Part shown: in pieces, positions 20,656-31,420 of the stretch
Layout of the letters: each line of letters starts with the position of its first letter
Numbering within the stretch: the stretch's first letter is position 1
DNA from: Zygnema cylindricum
Lineage: Eukaryota; Streptophyta; Zygnematophyceae; Zygnematales; Zygnemataceae
Assembly: GCA_037447655.1 (NCBI GenBank)
Contig: JBBHKE010003290.1
Span: 1-64,000, forward strand
Length of the DNA stretch: 64,000 bases
Reading direction: 5' to 3'
Program-made: the position numbers and the translations under genes
The notes under the pieces: generated by a model
Told to the model about the DNA's origin: nothing
Database searches by the model: none
The model's input: the letters and a program-made list of their open reading frames with translations, nothing else

Positions 20656-22063
20656 GGTTATGGGCCCACGCCCATGGCTACCCATTTTGGATGAATCAAC
20701 CCTGCCCATATTTGATGGTTCTAAATATTACTATTGGAGGAGTATGATGGAGAGCTACTTCAAGTCTAGGAAGCTAATGGATGTGGTGGACGGGACATGT
20801 GTTGAATCATCGGTTGGATGGGAGGAGAAGAACAATGAGTGTATGCTGATTATCAAGCTATCTTTGAATGAGGAATTTGTATTGACTTACCTTGGTCTGG
20901 AAAGTGCAGCTGAGTTATGTAAGTGCTTAGAATGTGGATATCAAAAGACTTCCGTGTATCATTGGATGAGTAGTGTCACAAAAATAGTTGAGTATAAGTA
21001 TGATGGAGGTAGTATGATGAATTATTGTATAGGGTTACAAATATTGTTTGTAGAAAATGAGATTGCAGGTGGAAACTTTACAAATGCTCAAAAGGTTTTA
21101 TTGTTAATGAAAGGATTACCTAAGGAATATAGGTGTGCTTTATATAGATTAAAACAGGTTGATAAAAATGATTGGAACTTACAATTAGCAATCAGGTGTG
21201 TTTTAGATGAAGAGGCCAATAATGAGGCTCTAAAGATTAGGGGGAATTTTCAAGGTGTCAGATTACAGTTTCAAAGAAATAAGAGAAGTTGTAGGGAAGA
21301 AAATTGTTTTTATTTTAATGATGTAGGACATACTTTCAGGGTATGTCCTCGATATAAAAGTGCATGTCTCACAAGAAATTTCAAAGAAGGGTTGGACAAC
21401 AACCGAGTTCAGCCCCCTATACAAAAGCAACAGAATGCATTTACTGATCCGAGGAAATATTGTGAAGATAAAAGGGTTACACCTTCTTTCGAGAAATTTG
21501 TTTATTTGTCGAACGTCATTTTTGGAAATATGGAGAACGACGACAGAGGGGGAAAAATAATTGTCACCGAAGATGGTGTGGAGGAAAAGGAGACAGTAAA
21601 GGACGCGGTTTTTGAAACTTTTTCTGGTGACAGATTGTTGAGTGAAAAATTCTTACAAGAGGGGGAGTTAAGTGAAGTAAAAGGAGTGGGAGGAAAAGAT
21701 GAGGAAGTGATAGTGGAACAGAAAAATAATGTGGATGTGGAATTTAATGACCTTAGAGAAGATGAGAGGAAAAATGTTCAGATTATTGGGGTAAGAGAGG
21801 GAGTTTGTAATTTTGGAAAACGAAATAAAACTGCAAAAATTGGAAAAATAAGAAAAGAAACCTGGAAGAAGAGATTAGTGAAGAAAAAGGCAGGAATTAG
21901 AATTGATGACATTAAAAGGGTAGAAAACGGTGACAAAGATGTAAACTTACATAAATCACAAAAATTCATTAAGAAAACAAAGAAAACAGGCAGGACTCAA
22001 AAGATCACTAGTAGAAGAAAACATGTTCCGAAAGTGGTTAAAAGAAGACGGCGTGAAAAGTAA
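20630..22063 (+). CDS. E1 gag-like protein (477 aa, intact frame)
   Basis: Start chosen at ATG 20630 because MAEKGYEQQVMGP parallels the other families' LTR-coded starts; an in-frame ATG also exists at 20495. Residues about 20-210 resemble the lineage II capsid region: FDGSKYYYWRSMMESYF, then WMSSVTKIVEYKYDGGSMMNY and LLLMKGLPKEY. A nucleocapsid knuckle at about residue 226 reads CFYFNDVGHTFRVC, with Phe where the second Cys of CCHC should be. The C-terminal 240 residues are first acidic, then very Lys/Arg-rich (ending VVKRRRREK), and match nothing I recognise. It is presumably a particle or RNA-binding protein acting in the cytoplasm. The long open frame despite missing pol suggests recent or ongoing selection. 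Confidence 0.82.
   Translation: MAEKGYEQQVMGPRPWLPILDESTLPIFDGSKYYYWRSMMESYFKSRKLMDVVDGTCVESSVGWEEKNNECMLIIKLSLNEEFVLTYLGLESAAELCKCLECGYQKTSVYHWMSSVTKIVEYKYDGGSMMNYCIGLQILFVENEIAGGNFTNAQKVLLLMKGLPKEYRCALYRLKQVDKNDWNLQLAIRCVLDEEANNEALKIRGNFQGVRLQFQRNKRSCREENCFYFNDVGHTFRVCPRYKSACLTRNFKEGLDNNRVQPPIQKQQNAFTDPRKYCEDKRVTPSFEKFVYLSNVIFGNMENDDRGGKIIVTEDGVEEKETVKDAVFETFSGDRLLSEKFLQEGELSEVKGVGGKDEEVIVEQKNNVDVEFNDLREDERKNVQIIGVREGVCNFGKRNKTAKIGKIRKETWKKRLVKKKAGIRIDDIKRVENGDKDVNLHKSQKFIKKTKKTGRTQKITSRRKHVPKVVKRRRREK
20656..20668 (+). promoter_or_regulatory. E1 primer-binding site
   Basis: GGTTATGGGCCCA follows the LTR end. It is the same half-tRNA-iMet site as in lineage I although the LTRs are unrelated in sequence. 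It is translated as part of the gag frame (QVMGP). Confidence 0.8.
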
Positions 22064-22651
22064 GTTTACGGAGGTGACTACCATTAAAATTCAGTAATAT
22101 ATGTAAAATTTCGAATTTTGCATTTTGTTTTTCTTTAAATTAGTTGAAAAGAAAGTTTATTTTTTTTTTAAGACTCAAGAAGAGGCAACGGTAGCAATGG
22201 TTTTTGGAGAGGACGCATTTTTGGAAGAAATGGCAGAAAGAAGTTGGAGCAGTAACGCAGCTGGAGCAGTAACGCAGCTGGAGCAGTGGTGAATCGGCAA
22301 AAGCAGTTCGCATCGCAACGCAGCAACGCAGCGCAGCGCAAGCAGTGGTGAAGTTTGAACGAAAGGGAAAAAGGGAGGAAATTTGCAGGTACGGAAAGGT
22401 ACAGTTATTTTTAACACGCGGCATATTTAATTCCAGATGCACGAAACTAAATTTTTGGGGGAGTGTTGTTTTGAAAAGTCAGTTTCGTGAGGGCGTGTCG
22501 TTTCGTGCGTACAAAATGTTTCGTGGGTACATTATAAGATTCTAATGCTATCTTGATTTACTGTGGAGGTTCGAATGGATCTGCGAATCGGGGGAGTAAT
22601 GGTAGAAGAATGTGGACTTAGTGGCTGAGAGAGTCTAAAGGTTTGGGGGAG
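22064..22651 (+). other. E1 3' untranslated internal region with two polypurine tracts
   Basis: No frame. GCAGC/GCTGG-rich direct repeats occupy 22240-22345. TTTTTGGGGGAG at about 22451-22462 looks like an old polypurine tract. It is followed by TGTTGTTTTGAAAAGT..., homologous for about 150 bp to the first bases of solo LTR E' (29650). A second tract, GTTTGGGGGAG (22641-22651), abuts the current 3' LTR. Confidence 0.72.
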
Positions 22652-23711
22652 TGTTGGTTTTTGGAAACCTTTAGTCCTCTCTATATCACATTGTTATGCT
22701 GCCATGCTGCGCTGGTCACATCGCAGCCATAGCAGCATGTATGAAAAAGATATTGTGCTGCCATGCTGCGCTGGTCACATCGCAGCCATAGCAGCTTGCA
22801 TACTAAGTACTAAGAGTATTGAACGTACGGAATTGGACTTCAAGTGACGCGAAGAAACATAGACGAAAGTGTTGAATGTGTTGGAGAAATGGACGGCGGA
22901 TCGCGAAGCGATCCGATGATTAACATTCAAAATGATTTAAATTGTACGTCGGCCGTACGAAACATAATGCGGCGGTCAATATGTGATGAATTGGACGCCA
23001 CCGGAGCTACGGACGGCAGCGCCGTCAATTTGGTGAGGGACGCGAAATCGCGTCCATCACATGTTATTTATTTTGGAGGGTCCTGATTCGTTTGACGGAA
23101 TTTGTAAGACTTGTAAATATTTAACAATGTTTGTCCCGTGTATTAATTATTACTGTAGCTCTCAGGTACACTCACATTAATAGAGGTAGTCGATTGATTA
23201 CGTACGGCTGGTATGCCTCCGTACAGTTAGTAGTAAGCTGTAGTATATATTTGTAGGACTTAGTCATTTCTAGACTTAGGAACTTTTTGGACAGAAACTG
23301 TTTCTGCTCCTTTTTGGGATTTTCAACTGAGAATTGCTCTCAGTTTTATTGGCAGAATTATCTGATATTTTGCATGTGTGTTCCTCTTTGTATTGGCAAT
23401 ATTGTGGCGAATTCGCAGACCTATTGTGTGTCTGGTTTGCTTGGGGCTTCATTGTGAAGTTGGTCATATTTATCAAAGTTCTGGCAGGCTGTTTTTCTGC
23501 AACTTTGACTGAGTGTTCTGATTATTCGGTTTGGTATTATTATATGAAATTTGGTGGGAATACTTAGTGGACTTGGAACTATCTGGTTGAGTAGTTTCAG
23601 CTTGGTTTGGTTATTCTGTAGAATTCTGAGTGGAATCAAAGGAGGCTGTTTTGGGGTAGTCTGTGGTGCTTCCGAGGGTACATTCATGGCTGAAAAGGGC
23701 TATGAACAACA
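22652..23711 (+). repeat. E1 3' LTR
   Basis: Same 1060-bp length and about 99% identical to 19596-20655 by eye. It ends GAACAACA followed by target copy CTAAC. Confidence 0.9.
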
Positions 23712-24967
23712 CTAACTAAATAGCTGATATATGTTAAATTCATCTACGGTGTCTACTGTTTAGTACATTACAGACGAACCTTAATTGTCTACGGAGGTGT
23801 ATTACTAACCGTACACACTAATATACAATTACGTGAGATGACAAACTCCCGTTTCCACAGAGTCACCACCGACATTGAAACATTATACGTGACCAAAATT
23901 GTCGCGGCGTCACTGTGGTCCACTTCCAAATTCTGGTAGGTCTTTGTTGGTCCGATATTGTGTATCGGACGGTATGTCATAATTAAGTAGTTCCACGCGA
24001 AGAATACTATAGTGACGTCTTCATACTAAATGTGCTATGTAGAATCAAATAACAACTCTGAAAATATTTAGAAGTCCTGAGGCTTCCTCTCACAATATAT
24101 AGAGAGGACTAAAGCTTTTAAAAACAAAACCAACCTGGCACGCAAAAACTTTGACCAACTACACCTCTATGTAGCTTGGGCTCCTTTGAGTCCGCAGCAA
24201 AAAGAATCACTGAAATTGCTCACCTGAGCATTAAGTTATGACCGGCCAAAGAACGCCTATAAATACAAAAGCACTTTGGGAGAGAGGCGGCTACCTTAAT
24301 TTTCCTAAGTCCTAAGCTCCCTCTCTAAACCTTCTACAAGTGTAGCCTAACCAATCAAATGACTATAAGGTACGAGAAGGTACAGGTACGGCTGTACGTC
24401 TTGTACGTCCATAGTACGACATAGCTGCTCCGTTGACGTGTGTTAGTTTTTGAGCCATAGTTGCTCCCGCTATAATATCCGTTGTCCAACCATATCTCGC
24501 CACGTGTCGACCGCCGACATGAGCTTGCAAACCGCCAAATGTCCACTCCGGAATACCGACTCCTCTACGAGCCGTCGATCGAGAACGAAATTTTGATTTC
24601 ATCTGTTGAAATTAGATGTAGTTTTGTTTATTTCGTATGGTATAGTATTTCGTGCGGTACAGTACGTTTCATGTTAAAAAAAATTCGTATGTGTCGTCGC
24701 GTCACTATTTAAATATTTATCACATACAATATAGGTAAAGCTTCATCAAGACCTATTGGATAAATCTAACGGTTACGTCGTACTGCAGTTTCAAAGAGGT
24801 CACAAGACCAATTCCTGCTCCTAACAGGCTATCTTTTGCAGGGGTTGTTTCTTCTGCTTGTCTTTTTATTTGCCTGAGACAGCCATGGCTTCTTGTCACT
24901 TTTCACTGACTTCGACAAGTATGAGAACTATAAAATGACCATAGACTAACAAAAGAGATAGAATACA

Positions 24968-26160
24968 AACTCCCATCCCCATATTCTATCTCTACTATAG
25001 GGATCTTTCACATTTTGGTAAACATATGCTTCTCTCTACACATATGCATAGAGGCACCAGAGTCAATAATCCAACCTTGTTCGGGTTTTTCTTTCACGCT
25101 GCCGAAGGCACACTTTTGCATCCTTGGAATATCCGGCTCGGTTTTCACATCCAACTCCTCGTTGAGGAGAAGTTTGCCATCATCGTCATCGGAGTCCCCT
25201 CCCGTTCCTTATGTTTCCACACGTGCCTTCTTCTTTCCTCCGGTTGATCCACCGATCTACCCCTCTTTAAGCCTTTACTCCGTCAATCTAGTACACTCGA
25301 CCATGTAATGCCCCGGTTTCTTACAAAAATGACAAAGCCCCTTTGGGGGCCTAGATCTGGAGTCATTCGATTGATTTCCTCTCCCTCCTCATCCAAAGTT
25401 TCCATAAGGATTCTTTGAATCCTCATACCTCTTGTCAGTTCCAGTGGCCAAGGCTTGGCCACTCTTTCCTCCTCTCTAAATCTCAAAAATATTTTCCTGA
25501 GCCAAGATCATTCCAACCACGGAATTCTAAATCCATCGATGATCCAAGAAATCCTAAACCCTGTTAACAATGTCCTCATACTCATTCCGCAGTTTCATCA
25601 GCAAAGAATTTACGTTTTCTTTGTCGGTCTCCCGTTTTCCAGCACTCTCCAACTCCATAAACAATCCGGACAAGTCATTACAAAATTCAAGCATCTTTCC
25701 TCCTTTGTAAACATATGCTTGTACCTTTTGATCTGCTAGCTTTTGCCGCTGAATCGTTCCACTCTTATAAATATTTACAAGAGCCTCCTAGAACTCGGCC
25801 ACCTTATCTACATTTAGGTGAGGCGTAGCAAGTGCTTGAGTGAGACGCCCGAAAATAAAATGAGATGCCATTTTGTTGTTGAAGTCCCACAATTCAGTGT
25901 CATATGCCTCAGTTTTTTGAACAGCCACTGCCGGTACCGATCACTGCCGGTACTGATCCAGTAGTTATCGGTGTGAGTTTCTCTTTCCCCTTCTCCTTCC
26001 CCTTTTCTAGCACGATACTTTCTCCATCCGTATCTACCTCCTCTTCCTCCATAGAACGTCCTTAGAATAGAGCTCCACCAAACTTAGTGGAACTCCCAAC
26101 ATTGCAGCTGGCCGCCGCACACGACCACTCACAATGCCTATCAAGCTCGTGTGCGTTTTT
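24968..26160 (-). pseudogene. D gag and protease fragment
   Basis: On the minus strand from about 26155 (GIVSGRV) the gag runs through an interrupted acidic linker, NNKMASHFIFGRLTQALATPHLNVDK, QRQKLADQKVQAYVYKGGKMLEFCND, a nucleocapsid region with CHFCKKPGHYMVEC (about 25290-25330), and the protease up to IEYGDGR near 24970. There the C2 LTR begins. At least seven stop codons break it. Its own LTRs and primer site are not present. The MGPP start is also missing, since similarity fades upstream of 26155. Confidence 0.75.
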
Positions 26161-27450
26161 GGCACACCTTTATTTACCCAAGATTTTCGGGCCTCTTTCT
26201 ACACCGTACGTTCATGAGAGAACGGAGGAGGGAGGGCACAAAACTAGACAAGATTTTAATATTTCCTAAACTGAGTGGAATGCACTTTATTTCGCGCCTA
26301 ACGGAGGCGGGATGACAAAGTTATTCTGCTTCAAAGATTACAATCATGTTACATGCGACCAGTTGCCACCAGCCCTAGTAAGGGGTACATTGTGGAACGA
26401 CACGTAACTTTTCGGATTTTCATCTAGATTGTGCTGTTAAATGTCAGTAGGAATTTAGTTCAGGTCCAACTGACTCGCGGTCGATTAATTACATCAGGTC
26501 AAAGTTTGACGTTTTCGCGTCATTTTCTGTATTTTGTCTTATAATAATGGAACGAATTTTGACTTTCAGTAGCGGATCTAGCCGCAGTCGGAAGTATAAC
26601 TTTTTGTCGTAGGTGTAGTACGGCTTACTTTGTCTTATGTCAGTTCAATAGCATTTGCTTTCCGCTCATTGGCTCTTTGCATTGCTTTGACTTTTGGACT
26701 TGAAATCGGACAAACTTGGTTGTATAAGGCACTAGGGGCTGAAGGAGACAGGTTGCTTTTTCAATACTGTCTCCCGAGAAAACCCCCCGAAATACTAAAC
26801 AATCCTTCTTTTGGAGAATCTTTGTTTTGTGTGTTTTGATTCTATTGCCATCTTGGTTTTGAATCTATCTTTTGTGGAGATCATAGTTCGGGCGGGTAGT
26901 TGCCACTATCCATCCTTTGGGTGATTTTTGACTTTTTGATGTTTGAAACGGAGAAGGGTCATATCGGTCCCAAGCTGAGGACAACGAGTGGTGAAGGAGG
27001 ATCATACCAGTTTCGGTACCATCAAGAGAGGTTTCGTCTTCTCTCTCTATCTTCGTTGATTGCCAGGGTATATTAGGCTTCCTTTGCTATATTCATTAAT
27101 CTTATCTTTTATTCTCTTTTCTGGGGCAAGGTGTTATTGTTAAATTTGAAAGGGCCCATTCTATTTTTTTCCTATATTACTACGTGGGAGTTCATTTGTG
27201 TCTTCTTTGGTAGTCTTTTTTGGTTTCGGCAGAGTTTGTCCGGAGTAGGCTGGTAGGACCCCTTGATCAGAACAATGGGTTTTGAGGGAGCATTTGTTAA
27301 GTATTCCAGTGGTAAAGTAGAGTACCGAAAAATCCACTTGTCTTTTTGTATTAGAGGGGATAGCAGCGTTGACTTTGGAATATCTCTTTGCGGAAGGGAG
27401 TTAGGGTTCCCCTTTTATATTTATTTCATCTTTCTCGCTACCATCATCCA
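26161..27450. other. unassigned stretch
   Basis: I find no LTR end, primer site, recognised protein similarity or tandem repeat. Open frames are short. The region lies between decayed D and an H-like reading frame, so it may be the worn leader or internal part of an H-family element, but nothing in the sequence proves that. Confidence 0.4.
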
Positions 27451-27854
27451 ATGGGTGGAGGAGAGGCTTAGGATAGGGGAACCTCAAACATCCTGTCCAA
27501 GGAGAAAGGTAGTCTGGAGGGTTTCGCACAAGGGGGGGATTCTCACAAGCCCGAGGAATTAGTCCAAAGGGCCTCCATGTTTGATTCTCCACTCAAGGAA
27601 CCAGCCGAGGAAACCATTCCTCCGACTCCACCAGTCCTCACACATAAGCAATTCCCATATTTGGCCGAGGCTACCCATGCCCTAGCCAAGGAGAAGAAGA
27701 AACTGTCTCCCATTTCGCGATAAAAGAGGTTCGCTTATCGGGAGTCAGTTCTTGACCATCTTCCGAAGGTTGGATTCCATACTATATCCTAGATTCCCAG
27801 AGCCGAAATTCTGATTGACCCCGCGGTATTCGCAGACCCTTGTCGTCCTGGTCG
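27451..27854 (+). pseudogene. proline/glutamate-rich H-like frame, fragment
   Basis: From ATG 27451 a frame with three stops reads FDSPLKEPAEETIPPTPP, then YLAEATHALAKEKKK and RAEILIDPAVFADP, up to the start of LTR J1. The FDSPLKEPAEETIPPTPP stretch resembles YFEEPTRETASS...TPP in H gag downstream (near 35325), so this may be a second H-family gag fragment. It has no catalytic motif. The identification is weak. Confidence 0.4.
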
Positions 27855-29147
27855 TGTCATGCCGCATGGTATCGGCTTCACGCGGGCACGATGTTTTGCA
27901 TGCGCGTAAGGTTTTTCGCACGCACACACGATATTGTGCACGCGCACACGATATTCGACGCGCGCGCACGATATCATGCACGCACGCACGATATTTTGGC
28001 ACGCATGTATGAGTTTCATTCGCACTTGCGATTTCGCGCCGGTTCACTTATTTATAACGTGTACGCGATTCGCGTACACGTCTGATTGAATATGTACTAA
28101 TTTTGTGCGTACTTTTGTTTCATTTCGTTTCGTAGGTACGCAAATTTGGAGTACGATCGTGGATTCATTTGTACTTTGCGTTTCCTATGTACTTTCGGTT
28201 TCACCTGTACCTTCGATTTCGTTAGTACTTTTTCACTTCAAGTGGACTTTCGCGACGTACGAATGACATGTACGATGGACGTTTCATTGGCGCTTTCTCA
28301 TTGGTGCGCATTTAAGGCGTGAATCCACTTAGGTTCACGCACACACTTAGATAGGGAGGGTTTTTACCCTTCGATTGTGGATTTTGTTAGACGTACGGTA
28401 GACGATATTGGCTGCCTATTGGCCAACATCTTAAGTAGTTCCATTCATGTAAAGTAGACTAGACGTAGGCTAGTTTCGCGCTAGGCTTAGCTTAGTCTTA
28501 CTTAGGCTAATTCTCGGATTTAGAAAATTTAGTTTTCGGACAAGAATTTTCTCTTGGCGGCAAAGCTGTTTTCTTGCTTCCTCCTTGCCACCGATTGCCC
28601 ACTATTTCCTTTTCTTCTTGTTAGTTAGCGATAGATGCTAGTTAGCTACGGATTTTTCTCTCTTTGTGTTCTACCTTGTTTTTAATCCACACGGCTTCGG
28701 CCAAGTCCGGAAGGTTTCCCTCCAAATTTGTCTTTTAGGCGATTGTTAGAGTGGAGGCTTGAGGCGTGGCATCTTGTATTGGGTTGCGCCGTTCTCCGAA
28801 CAGCTGGACGGTTTGTTTGGGTGTATTTATTTGTGTGGCATTTCGGTTGTCTTGTAAAAGTGCTTTGTTTTACCAAATCCGAATTTCTTGGTTTGGTTGG
28901 AAAGTGTTTATTTTGCTTTGTTGCTTTCCTATGAGATAACTCTTGTAAACAATACGTTGAAGACCCAAGAGCCTACTGGCTACCTTGCAGCTTAGTATTA
29001 ATTATGGGGTGCATCTCACTCTAGGGGAGTATTCTTCCCTTATCATTCTTGATTATATTCATGTTTATTGTTTCTTATGGTGTATATACTTTTTGCCATC
29101 CATATTCGTTTTCGTTTGTATGATATGTTTGCAAGCATGACTTTGCA
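27855..29147 (+). repeat. J1 LTR (1293 bp)
   Basis: TGTCATGCCGC to ACTTTGCA, followed by GGTTATAATGCA, a weak version of the common primer site. It has the same net length (1293) as J2 after subtraction of J2's insertion, and close similarity throughout. It contains a 20-bp tandem array (27887-28004) and an 11-bp-arm palindrome (28058-28080). Confidence 0.75.
27887..28004. repeat. 20-bp tandem array in J1
   Basis: Six units of a 20-bp repeat of the form CACGATATTNNGCACGCGCA, degenerate in the second unit. The same array is in J2 at 31297-31414, so it belongs to the LTR. It lacks unique spacers. Confidence 0.8.
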
Positions 29148-29178
29148 GGTTATAATGCATGATTTCCTTGCTTCTCTT
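29148..29178 (+). promoter_or_regulatory. J1 primer-site-like sequence and leader stub
   Basis: GGTTATAATGCATG and the next bases match the H leader after J2 (34468 onward). The stub continues after solo LTR B' at 31251-31264 and then meets J2, so only about 45 bp of internal sequence separates the two J LTRs. Confidence 0.55.
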
Positions 29179-31245
29179 TGTTGAAATTAATAGATTTCTA
29201 GAGTATTTTCTAGGTTTAAATATGTTAGTATAAAAGGAAAAGAAAAGGACGGACAGCTTGCCTCCACCTCCTCTCTCTAGGCCCCATACTTGTTGTAGTC
29301 ACTGAAGGATAGAGAGGGTGGTTGATCCATGGCTGCCTTAGTTCAACAGGCAGTTATTTTTAGTAGGTTACTAAAAATATATCTGACGGATCCGGGATTT
29401 GATCCCGGTACCTACCGTTTGTCAGTTGGCCGATAGCGGTCAACTTTATCCTATTAGACAAGGATCGATGCTAAATGCTATAGTATGTGTTAGATATATA
29501 TTTATTTAGGAAGGAACAAATTCATTTAACTGAAACTGTATACGGCGTGCATAGATACAGTTTTATAAAGTACGAAGTACGATACTATTGCAAAACGGAT
29601 ACCGCGCATTTTGTTTCGACAGCGAAACAAATGTCGCGCAAGTATTTATTGTTGGTTTGAAAAGTTAGTTTCGTGCGTGCGTGTCGTTTTATGCGTACAC
29701 AATGTTTTGTGGGTACAGTACGCTACTCTAATGCTATCTTGATTTACTGTGGAGGTTCGAATTGATTTGCGAATTGGGGGAGTAATGGTACTAATTGTTT
29801 TGGGATGTACGTAATTATTTGAGTGGCGCAAATAAAACGTAAGGAAAGGTACAAAATATGTAAATGTATGGCGGATCGCGAAGCGATCCGATTTGGAATA
29901 TTTTGAAAATGTAAGCCGCCGGTACAGACTAATTTGGACGGTCAAGATTCGTTTGACGAAATTCTTAAGGCTGTAACGGCGCCTTCAGTTTGGTCACTTT
30001 GGTGAGGGACGCGAAATCGCGTCCATCACATGATATTTATTTTGGACGGTCCAGATTCGTTTAATGGAATTTGTAAGATTTGTAAATATTTAACAATGTT
30101 TTGTCCTGTGCATTAATTAGTAGTGTAGATCTCACGTACACTCACATTAATAGAGGTAGTTGATTGATTACGTACGGCTGGTATGCCAACGTACAGTTAG
30201 TAGTAAGTTGTAGTGTATATTTGTATGACTTAGTCATTTTTAGACTTAAGAACTTTTTGGACAGAAACTGTTTCATCTCCTTTTTGGGAATTTCATCTAA
30301 GAATTGCTCTCAGTTCTATTGGCATAATTATCTGAAATATTGCATGTGTGTTCTTCCTTGTATTTGAAATATTGTGGCAAATTTGCAGATCTAGTGTGTG
30401 TCTGGTTTGCTTGAGACTTCATTGTGAAGTTGGTCAGATTTATCAAAGTTCTGGCAGGTTGTTTTTCTGCAACTTTGACTGGGTAATGTGGGAATTCTGG
30501 TTAGAATATTTATATGGGAATTTGTGAGAATACTAAGTGGCCTAGGAAATATCTTCTTATGTAGTTTCAGCTTTGTCTGGTAATTCTGTAGAATTCTGAG
30601 TGGAATCAAAATAGGCTGTTTTTGGGTAGTCTGTGGTGCTTCCGAGGGTACATTCATGGCTGAAAATGCTATGAACAACATTCATAACGGCTGAGATTGC
30701 ATTTCGATTCAAATCCAACGGCGCACATCATCGCCAAAATCTCGGAGTGGTCACTTTGGCTTTTCGTGACATGGCATGACCTAGCGCCACGTGGAGAGAT
30801 CACATTTGGTCGCGGGAATTCCGAGGAACCTACGGACGAGTAAAAACAGGGCACGCGTCCACGTAATAGCCTTGTCGTACATTTGTCGTACAAAAGGTAC
30901 AACGACAGTAGTACTTTCTGGTACGGTACAACAATATAATTGGTCCGTACTTCAGTAGGAGTTATTAGAGGGAATCATGACTTAGTGTTTTTTGGTACAG
31001 TCACCTCTCCCCTTGAGGGTTTGTATAAAATAGGCATCTTTCCCACCGCATAACTTATCGCCTAGTTGGGTGTTTTCAGAGATTCTTTTTCCTACAAACT
31101 CAAGGGAGGCCACGCTGCATATGGGTGCAGTCAAAATGTCTGCCTGTCTGCTTCGGTAGCAGTGGTTGCCATTGAAAGTGGGTTAGTTAGTAACCATCTA
31201 GAGGCTTCATGTATTCTCTAGTCCAATGGAGGACACATAATTGCA
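29179..31245 (+). repeat. B' solo LTR, holding solo LTR E'
   Basis: TGTTGAAATTAATAG to ATAATTGCA, a B-like end with ATGGAGGACACATAA. Target copies are CTCTT (29174-29178) and CTCTC (31246-31250). The undisturbed site CTTCTCTCTCATGCACG is seen after J2, which fixes the borders. The antisense hairpin inner arms are CCGGGAT/ATCCCGG near 29400. Confidence 0.78.
29650..30680 (+). repeat. E' solo LTR
   Basis: TGTTGGTTTGAAAAG to GAACAACA, 1031 bp. Target copies are TTTAT (29645-29649) and TTCAT (30681-30685), one mismatch. It shares its 3' two thirds with the E1 LTR, including the CGGATCGC hairpin. Its first 150 bp match the E1 internal segment at 22463-22616 instead. Confidence 0.78.
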
Positions 31246-31420
31246 CTCTCTAATGCACGACAACTGTCATGCCGCATGGTATCGGCTGCACAAGAGCACG
31301 ATGTTTTGCATGCGCGCACGATATTTCGCACGCACACACGATATTGTGCATGCGCGCGCGATATTCGATGTGCGCGCACAATATCATGCACGCACGCACG
31401 ATATTTTGGCACGCATGTAT

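Larger units (their letters stand above)
19596..23711 (+). mobile_element. E1: gag-only non-autonomous LTR retrotransposon
   Basis: Two 1060-bp LTRs differ at about 10 positions by eye, and the target duplication CTAAC is exact (19591-19595 and 23712-23716). The internal region is only 1996 bp and holds one open frame (20630-22063) with gag similarity. Protease, integrase, RT and RNase H are all absent. It resembles gag-bearing non-autonomous elements that rely on a partner's polymerase. Its autonomous partner would be the F/K lineage. It is the youngest-looking insertion in the window. Confidence 0.9.
19201..24132 (-). repeat. F' solo LTR (lineage II), split by E1
   Basis: The minus strand reads TGGTTTTGTTTTTAAAAGCTT at 24132 and ends CATAGAACAA at 19201, with a lineage II LTR look (CTTTAGTCCTCTCTATAT near the start). 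Exact 5-bp ACCTG flanks it at 19196-19200 and 24133-24137. Joining the flanks restores the GTGCCAGG...GCACTTAT string seen in the related LTR M, which confirms the borders. Without E1 it is about 811 bp. No internal region is present. Confidence 0.72.
19098..24967 (-). repeat. C2 5' LTR, interrupted by nested insertions
   Basis: On the minus strand the LTR starts near 24967 (TGTATTCTATCTC), has the CCATGGCT and TCAGTG landmarks near 24880-24920, TATTTATA near 24255, leader hairpins TGCTC/GAGCA and CTACA/TGTAG near 24155-24230, and ends at 19098 next to the primer site with an in-frame MEVTQLKV. A solo LTR (19201-24132) containing E1 splits it. C2 itself sits in the protease region of D, so D predates it. 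Confidence 0.72.

Noticed and set aside
24363-24602. Minus-strand 79-codon frame in the C2 LTR
   Set aside because: It lies in LTR U3 sequence rich in GTAC; frames here are not conserved between LTR copies.
26630-26839. Short plus frame with a hydrophobic start as a signal-peptide protein
   Set aside because: Only 69 codons, no homology and no supporting context in unassigned sequence.
27887-28004. CRISPR-like array of short repeats
   Set aside because: Units are contiguous 20-mers without unique spacers, and the array lies in a eukaryotic LTR present twice.
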